Shown here: piece after piece, positions 1 to 10,489 of the stretch
How the letters are laid out: every line of letters starts with the position of its first letter
Position numbering within the stretch: the stretch's first letter is position 1
Source: Symbiodinium natans
Taxonomy: Eukaryota > Sar > Dinophyceae > Suessiales > Symbiodiniaceae
DNA length: 64,000 nucleotides
NCBI GenBank assembly: GCA_905221605.1
Contig: CAJNDS010002138.1
Span: 126,001 to 190,000, forward strand
Reading direction: 5' to 3'
The notes under the pieces: model-generated
What the model saw: the letters and a program-made list of their open reading frames with translations, nothing else
Told to the model about the DNA's origin: nothing
Database searches by the model: none
Position numbers and translations under genes: made by a program

Positions 1-1
1 T

Positions 2-3000
2 CAAGGGAGGTGTCGAAATGGAGATGGGTGTTCCTATGAACATCGTCGTTACGGTGAAGGGTGGCCTGAAGGAGAGCCAACTGAGCCAAAGAACAGCCAA
101 AAAACTGGTGACGAGGATGGGGACATCGGTGGCCCTCCAACTGATGAAGGTACAGTGGATGAGGTGCAGCAGGAGCGGGAGGATTCGGCCTTCCGTGCCC
201 AGTACAACTATGGCAAAGGGACATCAAAAGGTGAGCCTACGCTGGGTGAAGCGAAGAAACGGCTGTGTCTGTATTACAATCAAAGTGGTTGTAAATATGG
301 GACTGCGTGCAGGTATCTCCACGACGATGACATGGCATTGGAAGGGACTTGGGAGCCTGGCAAATCTTGGGACAATGCTTCCAGGAAGGCACTAAGGGAC
401 GCGGGGTTCCACCATTGCTGTTTCGACTACTATCTCAAAGGGAGATGTCGTGTGCGATTTGGCTGCAAGTATTCTCACGAAGAGATGTCTGAGGACCGGC
501 TGGCCCAGTTGAAGCATTTGGTGAATGTGGCAAACCATGTGTCCTTTCAAAGGGCAAAGGGATTGGAGATTCCCGACAGGAACGCTTTTCAACCACCGGT
601 AAGTGGGGGAGCAGAATCTTCGTCCTCCTCAGCACCAAAAGCGCTGCAAATGACCAATGTGTCACAAAAAGATGGTGAAAAGGGTACTCTGGATGAAGAA
701 GAAGCTGATGAGCAAAAGAATTCGGTGGCTGCATCCACTAGTACTCAGCTTCACAATCCAGAGGAGCCAATTGAAAATTGGATGGCTCGCAACGAACACC
801 TGTGGGTGTATACCCCTCATGTAAGTAGGTTGATGATTACCCTTGGTGTGACCAATGTGTCGGACTTGCAAGAGTTCATCTTTGTGGAAGATTTGGTTGA
901 CAAAGGGATCAACAAGGTGACCGCATGCAAAATTCTGCAATTGGTGGGTGAGGTCCGATATCGACCGGGAGGACCGGAAAAGGCAGTTCCTTCTGATGCA
1001 TCTGTACGGGTACAACAATCTTCTGGGAACAAAGGGACTGGAAGAGCGGCGGTGCGAACCCTCACTCAGGTGCGTGAAGCTGAAGGCTCCGGTGCAAAAA
1101 CGATGCCGAGAGGCTCCTATCGGGAGCTTTTTGATAAGGTCAAGTACCGTGACGCTTGGACGCTTGCGCAGAGGTCTCCACTGTGCGTACAGAAGCTGAA
1201 GTTGGTGGGAGTTGGAATGCCACCGGTGAACCCACCAACAAAAAAGTATCGGTCAATATCAAACCCTGTGAAAAGGGGAAGGCCCTTGCTGGACAAAAAA
1301 CAGGTGCGACAGGTGCCACGCTCTCGCTCACAGCGACGAGCGCAACCGGCGGAAGTGGTGGAGAAACCAAAACCACTGGAACTGAAGCCTCGTGGTGGGT
1401 TGTCGTATCGGTTCAGCAGAGCGTGGGCAGATGTGGTGGACGATGATGATCAGGCGGAGGCTTTGGTTTCTTATGCCGCTTCCTCAAGCGATTCAAGCGA
1501 GGAAGAGACCAATGCTGTGCACCGCATGCGGGAAATCCTTTTGCAAGAAAGGGATTCACAGAGAACTGCGATTCGTGGCAATGTTCCGATGGGTGGTTCT
1601 TCCGGCCCCAATGACGGGCAGAAAAAATCGGTTCACCTTGGCAAAGAACGCGACAAAGCGTCGCGGGGGGAGACCCGCCAAGAAGTGACTTCTCAAGTTT
1701 TTTCGCTACCACAACCTTCTCGTCGAACTGAACAGTCTCAAAAAAGAGCAAGGGATGGCTCAGTTATAGTTGGTTCGCTGGCGGTGGGCTCCACGGATGA
1801 GGTTTTACCTGGGCAAGGTGTTGCTGGACAGGTGAATGTATCTGAAGGCGCTCAAGTTCTTCCTGGGCAAGAAGTGGCTGGACAGGAGACGGCGCTGGAA
1901 GGAGCAGTGCAAATTCCTGGCGAGGAGACTGACCAAAACGAAGGAGAAGGTGGGAGCAATGAACTCCATGGTGATGGTGCGAAGACATTGGATGTTCGTC
2001 CGGTGAAGAATGTTCCTCAGCAATTGCTGGTTAAAGGTCTTCTGAATCGGATTTATTGGAAGGTTGCAGTTGGCAAGTTGCCGGTGGGGCAAAGAGACTG
2101 CCAAAAAGGGTCCAATAAGATGGATCGAAATTTGGTTATTAGCATGTCATCCGAGGGTGCAAGCGAACAGGATGAGAACCTGGCACTGGAGGACGATGCT
2201 GATCAGTCAATGGGTGACGGTGCGATGGTAGTTCTGGTGTATGATCCAAGGACGCTGATTCAGTCGCCAACAACTGATTGGGTTATGCGTCGTGGTCTGA
2301 CCGATCGTTCCATCTGGCCAGCAATGGCGTACACAGCACAGAGAATATGTGCTGAAATGGTTCAAGTGGATGAACTGAATGCCCAGTTGAATACTGGGAG
2401 ACTCCTTTTTGAAAGGAGAGATCAAGGATATTATTGTGATTTGCATCATTCGTTCCATGACAATCCGTGCTTGCCGGTGGTGGGAAATTATCCTCTTTCG
2501 GTGATGGGTGCACTGCTTTCTCCTGGTCTGGAAAAGGAATTCAGAAATACTGAAAAGTTTGGAACTGCTATGGAGGCAATAGCCTATGATTGGAGTCGCA
2601 GTCCAGGCATGGAAGTTCATGTGGAACTTATGGCAAGGGTAGCCAATCTGGTCGCTCCATTCCTTAGACTTGGAGGCCAAGGGACAGTGGTGAATTCCGA
2701 GTTTCTCTGGCAGCACGGGAGGGACCAAATGATGGAGTTCCTTCAGGCAGCGACTTGCGCTGATCAATTGGAAGTTCTCTGGAGAAGAATGGACGACGAT
2801 GCTGATGAGGAAGTGGATCCTACAGGAATGGTGCTGGAGATCCCCGATCAACAAGATGCGGTACTAGATCAAGGGAACAATGAATCCCTTATTCCCATTG
2901 AAGATGCTGGAGGTGAGACACTTGGTGACACTGGAAGGGATGGCAAAGCGCCAGAAGTCTCTCCGGAAGAGGAGACATCCAGTGGGTCGTCAAGACTGGC

Positions 3001-4912
3001 GGGCACAAGGATTTTCTTGTGGTCAGTGTACTCTCGCGTTGCTTCCAACTTCTCTACGCAGGACCGCACTACTGGGAAGATCTTTGACAGCACAAAGGGG
3101 TATCCTGGTGAAGGACCAAACAATGGTGACAATCCTTCCTCTAAGAGGAACTTACCCTGGATCTCTGAAGACTACCTCGACGAAGTGGTGTCAAAAAAGA
3201 TGGAAAGGTCTTCAGATATGGATGGGCTGGAGGGGTTTGTTCCGGGAAGTGAGGGATCGTTGGAAAAGGCAGAGGTGGAGAATGTTACTGCCTCTAAAAT
3301 CCTTATGGCTCTTTGGAAAAAGGGATATAGAGCTGGGTATAGGAGGTTGTGTCGTTTGAACGTATCTGGATGCAAGGTTGGAACAATGAAGCGTCCAATC
3401 AAAAGGGTGCAGAAGATCGGCACTAGGAAAGCCTTCATGAAGAAGTTCAATGTTTTTGGATCGTCTCAGTGTGGCTCAGGAGCTGGCGGAAAACCAATCA
3501 TGAAGGTGGTAGGACCAAGGCCAGGTTTTCCAGCTGTACTCCAAGCATCAAATACTGATAGCACCTGGGGTGAAGGGAGCAGTTCTCAGGCACATGGCAA
3601 TGTTCATGTAGAGCAGAATCGCCCTATGGACCGGTTCGAGGCGGAGCGCTTGGAGAAGAGGAAGAAAGGCTTCTGCTATTGGTTCAGTAAGGGAAAAGAT
3701 CGCTGCAAATTTGGTGAAGACTGCAAATTCATCCATTCAGAAGATGATGTGGTGCTGCATTCGTATTGGTGCAAATACTATGTGGCGGGGAGACACTGTT
3801 TCGCTGGAAAGACGTGTGCGTTCTCGCATGATGCAACTGGTGTGAGGTGCATTCAGTTTGCTCAGTCTGGGAAGTGTCGTTATGGTGACAGGTGTGTTTT
3901 TGAGCATGGTGATCCGCTGAATGAACAGAGGCCAAGGTCTCCGAAGACGCCCCCAAGGGATGGTCCAAGGAGAAGTTCTGGTGCAAAAGGTGGGGAAGAG
4001 GAGATCTCTCCTGAACAGTTCGATGATGGTGAGGAGTATTCCATGACTTATGACGATGACACCAAAATGTCGGAGCTGTTGATGGAAGCGATTTCAATTC
4101 TGTCGAATGGCAAAACAGATTTGGCCCGAGCAGAGGCGGACCCACTGTTCAAACTCCTGAAGTTCAAGGGAGATGCTGACCAGATGGATAGAGAATGGGT
4201 TTCGTGGACCGACGATATGTTGTCCGTGCTGGAACTTCACGAAGTAGTGAAGTCGTATGAGGTTTCGCTCGAGGAGGTGGAAGAATGGGTCAATGGCCTG
4301 AGGATATGGTTCGAGCGAGCCAACGTGGAAGAAGAAAAAGATCCCAAAAGGGGCAAGAAGAGGTCCCTAGAAAGGGAGTCCAGCAAAGATATTCCTGCCG
4401 AAAAGGAGGTGGTTGAGACTTCTGAGACGGAGGTTGTCGTTGAGGAGGAGGCAAAAAAGGTTAAAAAGAAGAGGAAGACTGCAGTTATCGAAGATCCTTA
4501 CACTCTCCTGGTTCCAAAGCCGAAGAAGATGCCGGCGACCATTGAGAAGAGTGGATCATCATCCAATGCGGCGGTTTCTGCAGGGGAAAAAGCCTCGAAA
4601 ATGCGCACAAAGTCAAACGTCGGTGGAAAGGCGAAGAAGAAGGAGAAAAGTCAGAGTCCCAAAAAGGGAGAAGTGGTGGTGGTGAAAGGTCCTGAGGAAA
4701 AGGATCGTCCTCCTGATGTGGATGCGCAAGCGTCTACAGCTGTGAGTGCAGAGCTGGGTCAATCTTGCCAAGCGATTGAGGACGCAAAAAGAGAAGGATT
4801 GGTATCCTCAATTCAAAGGGGCGTACAGGATCCTGTTCTTGCAGTTTCGGACCTGGAGTATATTCTGCTGCAACTTCACCTCAAGATTGCCAACAATCGG
4901 AAAAAGAAGTGA
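2..4912 (+). CDS. Large multi-CCCH zinc-finger protein, 5'-partial
   Basis: The frame is open from base 2 to TGA at 4910-4912: 1636 residues with no intron and no in-frame ATG near the left edge. The GTG at 155 is an internal Val, so the true start lies outside the window. Cys/His spacings give a partial CCCH finger at bases 11-43, then complete C-x7/9-C-x5-C-x3-H fingers at residues 89-107, 140-159, 1225-1245, 1257-1276 and 1283-1302. Residues of about 256-322 resemble a SAM-type helical domain (inference). The middle is low-complexity and acidic. The tail has Lys-rich stretches such as KKVKKKRK, suggesting nuclear location. CCCH fingers usually bind RNA, so an RNA-binding or post-transcriptional role is likely. 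No reverse transcriptase, protease or integrase motif is seen. The absence of introns contrasts with everything to the right and would fit a retrocopied gene or a gag-like ORF. Confidence 0.82.
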   Translation, partial: QGRCRNGDGCSYEHRRYGEGWPEGEPTEPKNSQKTGDEDGDIGGPPTDEGTVDEVQQEREDSAFRAQYNYGKGTSKGEPTLGEAKKRLCLYYNQSGCKYGTACRYLHDDDMALEGTWEPGKSWDNASRKALRDAGFHHCCFDYYLKGRCRVRFGCKYSHEEMSEDRLAQLKHLVNVANHVSFQRAKGLEIPDRNAFQPPVSGGAESSSSSAPKALQMTNVSQKDGEKGTLDEEEADEQKNSVAASTSTQLHNPEEPIENWMARNEHLWVYTPHVSRLMITLGVTNVSDLQEFIFVEDLVDKGINKVTACKILQLVGEVRYRPGGPEKAVPSDASVRVQQSSGNKGTGRAAVRTLTQVREAEGSGAKTMPRGSYRELFDKVKYRDAWTLAQRSPLCVQKLKLVGVGMPPVNPPTKKYRSISNPVKRGRPLLDKKQVRQVPRSRSQRRAQPAEVVEKPKPLELKPRGGLSYRFSRAWADVVDDDDQAEALVSYAASSSDSSEEETNAVHRMREILLQERDSQRTAIRGNVPMGGSSGPNDGQKKSVHLGKERDKASRGETRQEVTSQVFSLPQPSRRTEQSQKRARDGSVIVGSLAVGSTDEVLPGQGVAGQVNVSEGAQVLPGQEVAGQETALEGAVQIPGEETDQNEGEGGSNELHGDGAKTLDVRPVKNVPQQLLVKGLLNRIYWKVAVGKLPVGQRDCQKGSNKMDRNLVISMSSEGASEQDENLALEDDADQSMGDGAMVVLVYDPRTLIQSPTTDWVMRRGLTDRSIWPAMAYTAQRICAEMVQVDELNAQLNTGRLLFERRDQGYYCDLHHSFHDNPCLPVVGNYPLSVMGALLSPGLEKEFRNTEKFGTAMEAIAYDWSRSPGMEVHVELMARVANLVAPFLRLGGQGTVVNSEFLWQHGRDQMMEFLQAATCADQLEVLWRRMDDDADEEVDPTGMVLEIPDQQDAVLDQGNNESLIPIEDAGGETLGDTGRDGKAPEVSPEEETSSGSSRLAGTRIFLWSVYSRVASNFSTQDRTTGKIFDSTKGYPGEGPNNGDNPSSKRNLPWISEDYLDEVVSKKMERSSDMDGLEGFVPGSEGSLEKAEVENVTASKILMALWKKGYRAGYRRLCRLNVSGCKVGTMKRPIKRVQKIGTRKAFMKKFNVFGSSQCGSGAGGKPIMKVVGPRPGFPAVLQASNTDSTWGEGSSSQAHGNVHVEQNRPMDRFEAERLEKRKKGFCYWFSKGKDRCKFGEDCKFIHSEDDVVLHSYWCKYYVAGRHCFAGKTCAFSHDATGVRCIQFAQSGKCRYGDRCVFEHGDPLNEQRPRSPKTPPRDGPRRSSGAKGGEEEISPEQFDDGEEYSMTYDDDTKMSELLMEAISILSNGKTDLARAEADPLFKLLKFKGDADQMDREWVSWTDDMLSVLELHEVVKSYEVSLEEVEEWVNGLRIWFERANVEEEKDPKRGKKRSLERESSKDIPAEKEVVETSETEVVVEEEAKKVKKKRKTAVIEDPYTLLVPKPKKMPATIEKSGSSSNAAVSAGEKASKMRTKSNVGGKAKKKEKSQSPKKGEVVVVKGPEEKDRPPDVDAQASTAVSAELGQSCQAIEDAKREGLVSSIQRGVQDPVLAVSDLEYILLQLHLKIANNRKKK

Positions 4913-5504
4913 TTGGATGGTATGGATGAAGGGATGGTTTTTCTCTTTCTGGAGACAGGTGCGCTGGAACAGCCAATGTGCTGACAAATGTGGTGGTTAC
5001 TATTAAGGGTATGGAAATCCCTGATAGTAGAAGTCAGTAGCTTTTCGCGTAGCGAAGACCACGGTTTGTGGTGAAGAAGGCCAAGGAGTCTTCAGTGATG
5101 AGAGGATCATGGTGAAAAGAGATTCTCTCTGGTTAGTGGATTTAGCCAATGTGCTATAATTTCGTCCTGGTAGACGTAAAACCATATTGTGCATTTCAAG
5201 CAGCTGGCTGCTGCCCTAATGGCAGTTTTTGGCCAAAGATCTGCACCTCCAATGTGTCCTAGGAAATCCTAGGACAGGGGGAGTGCGGAGCTGCAACTGG
5301 TATTGTAGAAAAGAGTTAGTGTTGAGAATTGAAAGGGTTAATAAACCCGGAAATCATGTATGGCTCAAGACTGGGCCATGTGCCTGGTAGTAAAAGGTGA
5401 GTGCCCTGTGGTTTGGGTTTGTTGTGTGGTTGATCCCGGGAAATCAAGGGTTTCTGTTGGGGTTGACTGTCTGGTTTCTCGTCCCCCTTCGGGTTCCCCC
5501 CGTA
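4913..5504 (+). other. 3' flank of the CCCH gene
   Basis: Ordinary unique sequence without telomeric repeats. It holds a near-perfect palindrome at 5255-5276 (10-base arms TGTCCTAGGA around AA), which could form an RNA hairpin downstream of the stop, and an AATAAA at 5340-5345 that may be chance. The unique DNA ends abruptly at the first CCCTAAA block. Confidence 0.5.
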
Positions 5505-5554
5505 CCCTAAACCCTAAGCCCTAAACCCTAAACCCCAAACCCCAAACCCTAAAC
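5505..5554 (-). repeat. Telomere-type array, C-rich on plus
   Basis: First interstitial block: CCCTAAA units with CCCCAAA and CCCTAAG variants. It marks the switch from normal gene DNA to the repeat mosaic. Confidence 0.85.
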
Positions 5555-5641
5555 CAAAAAAATCTGCACCGCGTTTTGCCGCACGGCAAGCCTCGGATCG
5601 TCCGCTGCTCTTCGGACGCCCCGGCTCCCCTCCACCAGCCA
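5555..5641 (-). CDS. Candidate exon, minus strand
   Basis: On the minus strand an AG (CGGTCAG) precedes a 29-codon frame beginning WLVEGSRGVRR and containing DDPRLAVRQNAVQ. It is followed directly by GTTTAGGG, so the telomeric block would supply the donor. Composition is protein-like; no family is recognised. Confidence 0.42.
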
Positions 5642-5652
5642 CTGACCGAAAG

Positions 5653-5742
5653 GTTTGGTTTAGGGTTTTGGGTTTAGGGTTTAGGGTTTAGGGTTTAGGT
5701 TTAGGGTTTAGGGTTTAGGGTTTAGGGTTTAGGGTGTAGGGT

Positions 5743-5774
<32 letters not shown>

Positions 5775-5890
5775 GGTTTAGGGGTTTAGGGTTTAGGGTT
5801 TAGGGGTTTAGGGGTTTAGGGTTTATGGGGTTTAGGGTTTATGGGGTTTCGGGTTTATAGGGTTTATAGGGTTTAGGGTTTAGGGTTTAG
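5653..5890 (+). repeat. Telomere-type array, G-rich on plus, degenerate
   Basis: About 34 TTTAGGG-like units with runs of variants GTTGAGG and TTTATGGGG. The variants cluster, which suggests local unit duplication rather than fresh telomerase product. Confidence 0.9.
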
Positions 5891-6009
5891 CGGTGCTGCT
5901 CTCTGGCCCCACTCGCGAAAGACTTCGGATGCAAGCGTGGGCTTGCGTTTAGAGCTTACGAAATGGGTTTAGGGTTTGGGGTTGAGGGTTTAGATTCGTA
6001 CCCGAATCA

Positions 6010-6120
6010 GCCAACACCAAATCCGTAAATCCGTTGACCTTGAGCTAGTGGCCCTGTGTCTAGCTTGGCAGCGTGAAACAGAAGCCGTTCGACCACTTCG
6101 CAGCTACTCTCTTGTCTGGC
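6010..6120 (+). CDS. Candidate exon, plus strand
   Basis: After AATCAG the plus strand reads QIRKSVDLELVALCLAWQRE and continues open to VWR, followed by GTCCCC. The frame is amphipathic and protein-like, but the strand is uncertain and no family is recognised. Confidence 0.3.
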
Positions 6121-6231
6121 GTCCCCCGCTCCCCCCCTCACTCCCCCCCAGTAGAACGATGCCATGCACAGGGTACCCGGTTTAGGAAGGGGGTAGGGTA
6201 AACCCTTCTAATGGGGCTTGTGACTGGGGGG

Positions 6232-6354
6232 TCTCGGCTGTCGGTTGAGGCTCGGTATCGTCGCAACTTGCCCGGAGCCCTCAACAGCATGGGGAAGGAA
6301 CCGAATACTGGCTGGTTTGGAACAGCACTTCTCTCCGCCCTCCTAAAACCCTGA
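6232..6354 (+). CDS. Candidate C-terminal fragment, plus strand
   Basis: Forty codons from SRLSVEARYRRNLPGAL to TGA. The last codons lie inside CCCTAAA-type sequence, so the real end is probably a splice site or this is a fragment. It may belong with the island at 6010-6120. Confidence 0.28.
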   Translation, partial: SRLSVEARYRRNLPGALNSMGKEPNTGWFGTALLSALLKP

Positions 6355-6446
6355 ACCCTAAATCCTGAACCCTAAACCCTGAACCCCAAGCCCTGAACCC
6401 TAAACCCTAAACCCTGAACCCTGAACCCTCAACCCTGAACCCTAAA
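6344..6446 (-). repeat. Telomere-type array, C-rich on plus, CCCTGAA variants
   Basis: Mixture of CCCTAAA and CCCTGAA units, running straight into the GTGGGT donor (minus strand) of the next island. Confidence 0.85.
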
Positions 6447-6451
6447 CCCAC

Positions 6452-6544
6452 CTTGTGCCTCCACATTGCTACACGTGCTGAGACCTCTTCGATTTCTCGC
6501 CGAACGCAAAGCGTCCTGCGAAGAGTCGAACGCTTGGCTTCATC
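6452..6544 (-). CDS. Candidate coiled-coil exon, minus strand
   Basis: Exactly 31 codons between acceptor CATTCAG (6545-6551) and donor GTGGGT (6446-6451), phase 0 to 0. The peptide contains TLCVRREIEEVSARVAMW, with heptad-like spacing typical of coiled coils. The following intron begins GTGGGTTTAGGG. One of the best-bounded islands. Confidence 0.5.
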
Positions 6545-6582
6545 CTGAATGGGTTAGACTGAGGATGGGGGCGATCCATCGC

Positions 6583-6641
6583 AACCCTAAACCCTAAACC
6601 CTGAACCCTAAACCCGAAACCCTAAACCCTAAACCCTAAGC
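6583..6641 (-). repeat. Telomere-type array, C-rich on plus
   Basis: About eight units with CCCTGAA and CCCGAAA variants. Confidence 0.85.
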
Positions 6642-7760
6642 CCGGAACTTCGCTAACCCTTCATCCTAAACTCGGCTGGCCTTCTAAAACCCACTGCTGA
6701 GAATAACATTCCTAAGAGAAGAGCCTCTTGATCCCAAGAAGGGAAGTGTCAAAAATACCCCACAGGCCTACTAGGGACCACCCCGAACCCCTGCCCAAGC
6801 CCTGATCTTTCCCACACTTGCTCCACGACTTGCGGAGCTCAGTAGCCCGGCGCACTTCGCAGGAGCAGCGTGAGAGGTGAAAACGAGATTCCGGAAACCC
6901 TGCACCTGATATGGAGCTGCGAAGAGAAAGAGTTTTGGTCTTCTGGAGGTCTAGGGCTAGGGTCAGACTGCTTTTAGGGCTTTGGCCTGTTGGGCCGCGA
7001 AAAAGAAGCCCTAAACCCTGAACCCTAAAGCAGCGCTCCTCTTACAAGCCCAGGGCAGCCAAAACCATACAGCAAGTGAGCAAGCCCTACTATCCAGAAC
7101 ACCCTGAAACCCTAAAGCCGTAGACCCCTGAACCCTTTGATACCCCTAAACCCTTACACCCTAAACAACCCTCACACCAGAAACCCTATATAGAACGGAG
7201 CAAGGAGTGGCGTAGGGTTCCTGGGTTCAGGGTGTGGGGTTCCAGGGCTTAGTTCGTTTTTTTGGAGGGCCCGCGGGGAGGGGGGGGGGGGGGGGGGGGG
7301 GGGGGGAGGCTCAAGCTTGCGGTTGAAAGTGCCCAACACAAGGTTCCCACAAAGGAGTTTAGGCTGCAAGGGCTATGAAGAAACACATTTTAAAATGTAG
7401 ATATTAATGTATACACACTTATAGAATGTATGTATAGAGAAAGATCAAGATATAGATATAGATATTGGAGACTAGATATTGGATATTAGATGTTAGATGT
7501 TAGATATTAGATATTAGATATCAGATATCAGATGTTAGACATTAGATATAAGATATAGATATAGATGTACTGAAAATATGTATAAATATGTATATACACA
7601 CATGTCTGTATACATTTCGTTGTATGCTTCTGGCAGTGCTTTTGAAACCTTTGCAAATCATTTATGCCGAGGGTTCCCTGATAATAAGGATTGAAGGGCA
7701 GTGTACAAACCCCAAACCACAACCCAGGTCTGTTTTAGTATTGGGACTCGCGTGCTCTAC
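6642..7760. other. Unique mosaic with degenerate heptamers, poly-G and AT microsatellite
   Basis: Scattered single heptamers, a 26-base poly-G run at 7281-7306, then from about 7380 an AT-rich stretch with repeated TAGATAT/TTAGATAT motifs. One weak minus-strand coding-like piece lies near 6810-6860 (CEVRRATELRKSW). No gene can be supported. Confidence 0.6.
7281..7306. repeat. Poly-G run (26 bases)
   Basis: Uninterrupted G homopolymer. Its length is likely unreliable in the assembly. Confidence 0.9.
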
Positions 7761-7865
7761 ACCCTAAATCCTAAACCCTAAACCCTAAACCCTAAACCCT
7801 AAACCCTAAACTCAAACCCCTAAACCCTAAACCCTAAACCCTACAAACCCTAAACCCTAAACCCT
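7761..7865 (-). repeat. Telomere-type array, C-rich on plus
   Basis: About 15 mostly perfect CCCTAAA units, with phase slips at CTCAAACCCC and CCCTACAAA. Confidence 0.9.
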
Positions 7866-7983
7866 GAGTTCAATGGTTTTAGGCTTGGGGGCGCAAGGGT
7901 GGGGGGTTTTCAGACGAGAGGTTGGCTCCATCAACTTGTGCAGCAGGCATGCAAGCCCAGGTTGGCCATTTACAAACCAACAT

Positions 7984-8132
7984 AGGGTTTAGGGTTTTTA
8001 GGGTTTAGGGTTTAGGGTTTAGGGTTTAGGGTTTCGGGTTTAGTGTTTAGGGTTTAGGGTTTGGCGTTTAGGGTTTGGGGTTTATAGGGTATAGGGTTTA
8101 GGGTTTGGGGTTTAGGGTTTAGGATTCCTCAA
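7984..8132 (+). repeat. Telomere-type array, G-rich on plus
   Basis: About 21 units, TTTAGGG with TTTCGGG, TTTGGGG and TTTATAGGG variants. It faces the C-rich block at 7761-7865 across a short unique spacer. Confidence 0.9.
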
Positions 8133-8283
8133 TCAAGTCCGCATAAGCCACTGCCAATAGGTGGAATATGACATTTCCCAAGGGCCGACCTAGAAAAGAT
8201 AACTCTGCCTCACATCAGGTTTCTGGCAGCGCGAAAGCCATTCGTACTGGCCTTCCGGATGCGGGCAAAGACCACACAGATCT

Positions 8284-8381
8284 ACTATTTGCTTAAGAAC
8301 CCTCAAAAAACACAAAGATACTATTCCTTATAAGGGCAATATAGGGAGTATCATTAAGTATTTTTGGGTTCTTAGGCAATT
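8284..8381 (+). mobile_element. Family E short palindromic element, copy 1
   Basis: Ends are inverted: CTATTTGCTTAAGAACCCTC at the left and GGGTTCTTAGGCAATTAG at the right, about 98 bases. The interior TATAAGGGCAATATAGG recurs in copies at 33056 and near 50560. MITE-like, non-coding; transposition is inferred from copy number and ends. Confidence 0.5.
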
Positions 8382-8875
8382 AGTTCGTAGAGATGCCACG
8401 ACTGTGGCAATAGCTGTGCACCGGCATCCTATATTAAGGCTTCAAAAAAGCCATGGGCTGCTAAATCGCAATGACACACAGTAGGCCAAACAGAACAAGG
8501 ACGCTACACATGTCAACATGGTACATCCCCTGGGTAGATTGCATTTTCTGAGGGAGAGGGCAAGGCAACTCCTTGCAGCGACTTGGGGTTTGAACCCCTC
8601 CCTCCGCAAGCCCCAGGTACGCCTTCGTGCTGTCCTAAGACCCCCACGGCCCCAAGGCACTTTGAGTGTTCTAGGACTTTTTGGGGGCTTAGGCATCTTC
8701 ATGGAGACACGCGCATCCTTATAAAGTGTCTAGGTACATCCAGAGCCCCTCTAAAGGCTAAATGCTCTAAGCCCAGCACATGGGTTTAGGGTTTAGGGTT
8801 TCGGGTCACCCTCGAACCGATCAAAAGCGCGAGCCCTTCTGCACCTCTCAGGAAACTTCCCTGGACCTCAACCCT

Positions 8876-9007
8876 AAGCCCATTTAAACCCTAAACCCTC
8901 TAAACCCTAAGCCCATTTAAACCCTAAACCCTATAAACCCTAAGCCCATTTAAACCCTAAACCCTATAAACCCTAAGCCCATTTAAACCCTAAACCCTAT
9001 AAACCCT
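8876..9007. repeat. Tandem repeat, 33-base unit x4
   Basis: Unit starts AAGCCCATTTAAACCC at 8876, 8909, 8942 and 8975, with a fifth start at 9008. Each unit contains two CCCTAAA-type heptamers joined by GCCCATTTA and CTATAAA. Confidence 0.9.
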
Positions 9008-9612
9008 AAGCCTGGAGTTGGCGGACGTCGCCGGTGCTGCGGCAAGGCTTCATCCTGCTAAAAGAAGGTTTTTCCGCAGCGGAAATTTTCTGGTGGGGTG
9101 GCAAGAATTCAGCTAAGGTCTAGGGGTCTAGGGGGTCTAGGGCGTCTAGGGTCTAGGTTTTGGGGTTTAGGGCTTCGTAGGTTTAGGGTGTGTAGGATTT
9201 GGGGTTTGTAACAGGCAGGAATGCGCTGAAACCCTAAACCCGAAGCCCTCATGACTTCTTTCTACCACAGGAGCCTAAAACCCCTAAGCCCTAAACCCTA
9301 AAACAAGGGTGCCGAACCCTAAACCTGAAACCCTAAACCCTATGATAAGCCACTGCAAGACGGGAGCCTGTCTGAAGGCACCTGCCCCAGATTCTCTGGA
9401 GCGCGGGTGACGACCTTTCGGGTCGCTCTCACGAGCGCTGGAGATGGGTCTGGAGTTTTTAGGGACCCAGGGGGTTTGGGAGTTTAGGGTTCAGGGGATC
9501 AGGATGCAAGCTGGAGTTTGGGGACTTTGAGGTTTCCGGAGTTTGCACTGAGCGCTGTTGGAATTTTTCTTGCTGGCTTGGGCCCGCGGTCAGTCAGGTC
9601 CGGCATGCTGAT

Positions 9613-9882
9613 CTACACAAAAGAAGCAACTTCGACCTGAACCGAACTCAGAAACACATACACCGCACGCGCCATCCAATCAAAGACGGCGAGGAGGCTA
9701 CAGGGAGCTTCAGTGCATTTGCGACCGAAATCCACGTGGCGATGCCTAAAGTTGCAGGAGTTTGAACTCATCCTTGGGTCCTCTTTGTTCACATGACACC
9801 AAGCCCTGACCCCAAGCCCTGAGCAATTCTCCAGTTCCGGAAGAACTCTCCATGCACCTAGCATCCGAGGATCTAGCACCAT
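9613..9882 (-). CDS. Possible coding stretch, minus strand
   Basis: An 89-codon frame with an ATG start and TAG stop in a telomere-repeat-free island, containing CNFRHRHVDFGRKC and VYVFLSSVQVEV. Cys/His content is notable but forms no recognised motif. It could be chance. Confidence 0.25.
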   Translation of the reverse strand: MVLDPRMLGAWRVLPELENCSGLGVRAWCHVNKEDPRMSSNSCNFRHRHVDFGRKCTEAPCSLLAVFDWMARAVYVFLSSVQVEVASFV

Positions 9883-10185
9883 GCCCTATGTTGCCAAAGC
9901 TCGAAATTTCAGAACTCTAAAGAACCCCTGCATTGGGTAGTAACTTTCAGGTACACATATAGAGCCCTTCCCCGGCTGTATAAAGTTATAGCCACTTCTG
10001 AAGCTGGTTAAGGTTTAGGCTTTAGGGTTTAGGGTTTAGGGTTTAGGGTTAGTTCTCTGAACTAGGGTCCTCTGAAAATATGTATATATAGGGTCCCTTA
10101 TAAACCCAAATAAGGAAAATAAAAATGTCCCAAAAACTCACCTAGTTAGTTTAGAGAACCACCCAGCTTGCCGCAGGCCACCCAC

Positions 10186-10263
10186 CAGAAACCCTAAACC
10201 CTAAACCCTAAACCCTAAACCCTGAACCCTAAACCCTGAACCCTGAACCCTGAACCCTAAACC
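10186..10263 (-). repeat. Telomere-type array, C-rich on plus
   Basis: About 11 units, first half CCCTAAA and second half CCCTGAA. Confidence 0.85.
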
Positions 10264-10441
10264 GAAATCCGAGTCTGTCTGGGGCCAGAGCTGCAGACTG
10301 CGTAGCCCAGGGCGCCTCCTTCCTGTGACATGGGTCCCTGGACCCCAGAGCTTACTGCAACCCTAAACACCCTGAAACCCTGAAACCCTATGAACCTCCC
10401 CGCCCGCCCCCCCTGCAAGGGGCCCGTATGGGAACTGCGCT

Positions 10442-10489
10442 TGAGGGTTTAGGGTTTAGGGTTTAGGGTTTAGGGTTTAGGGTTTAGGG
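10442..10489 (+). repeat. Telomere-type array, G-rich on plus
   Basis: Nearly seven perfect TTTAGGG units. Confidence 0.85.

Noticed and set aside
155-157. GTG as start of the CCCH protein
   Set aside because: The frame is open to base 2 and encodes most of another CCCH finger upstream; a nuclear gene would not normally start at GTG.
18-395. 125-codon plus-strand frame overlapping the CCCH gene
   Set aside because: It lies in another frame of the long ORF, with no motif; a shadow frame.
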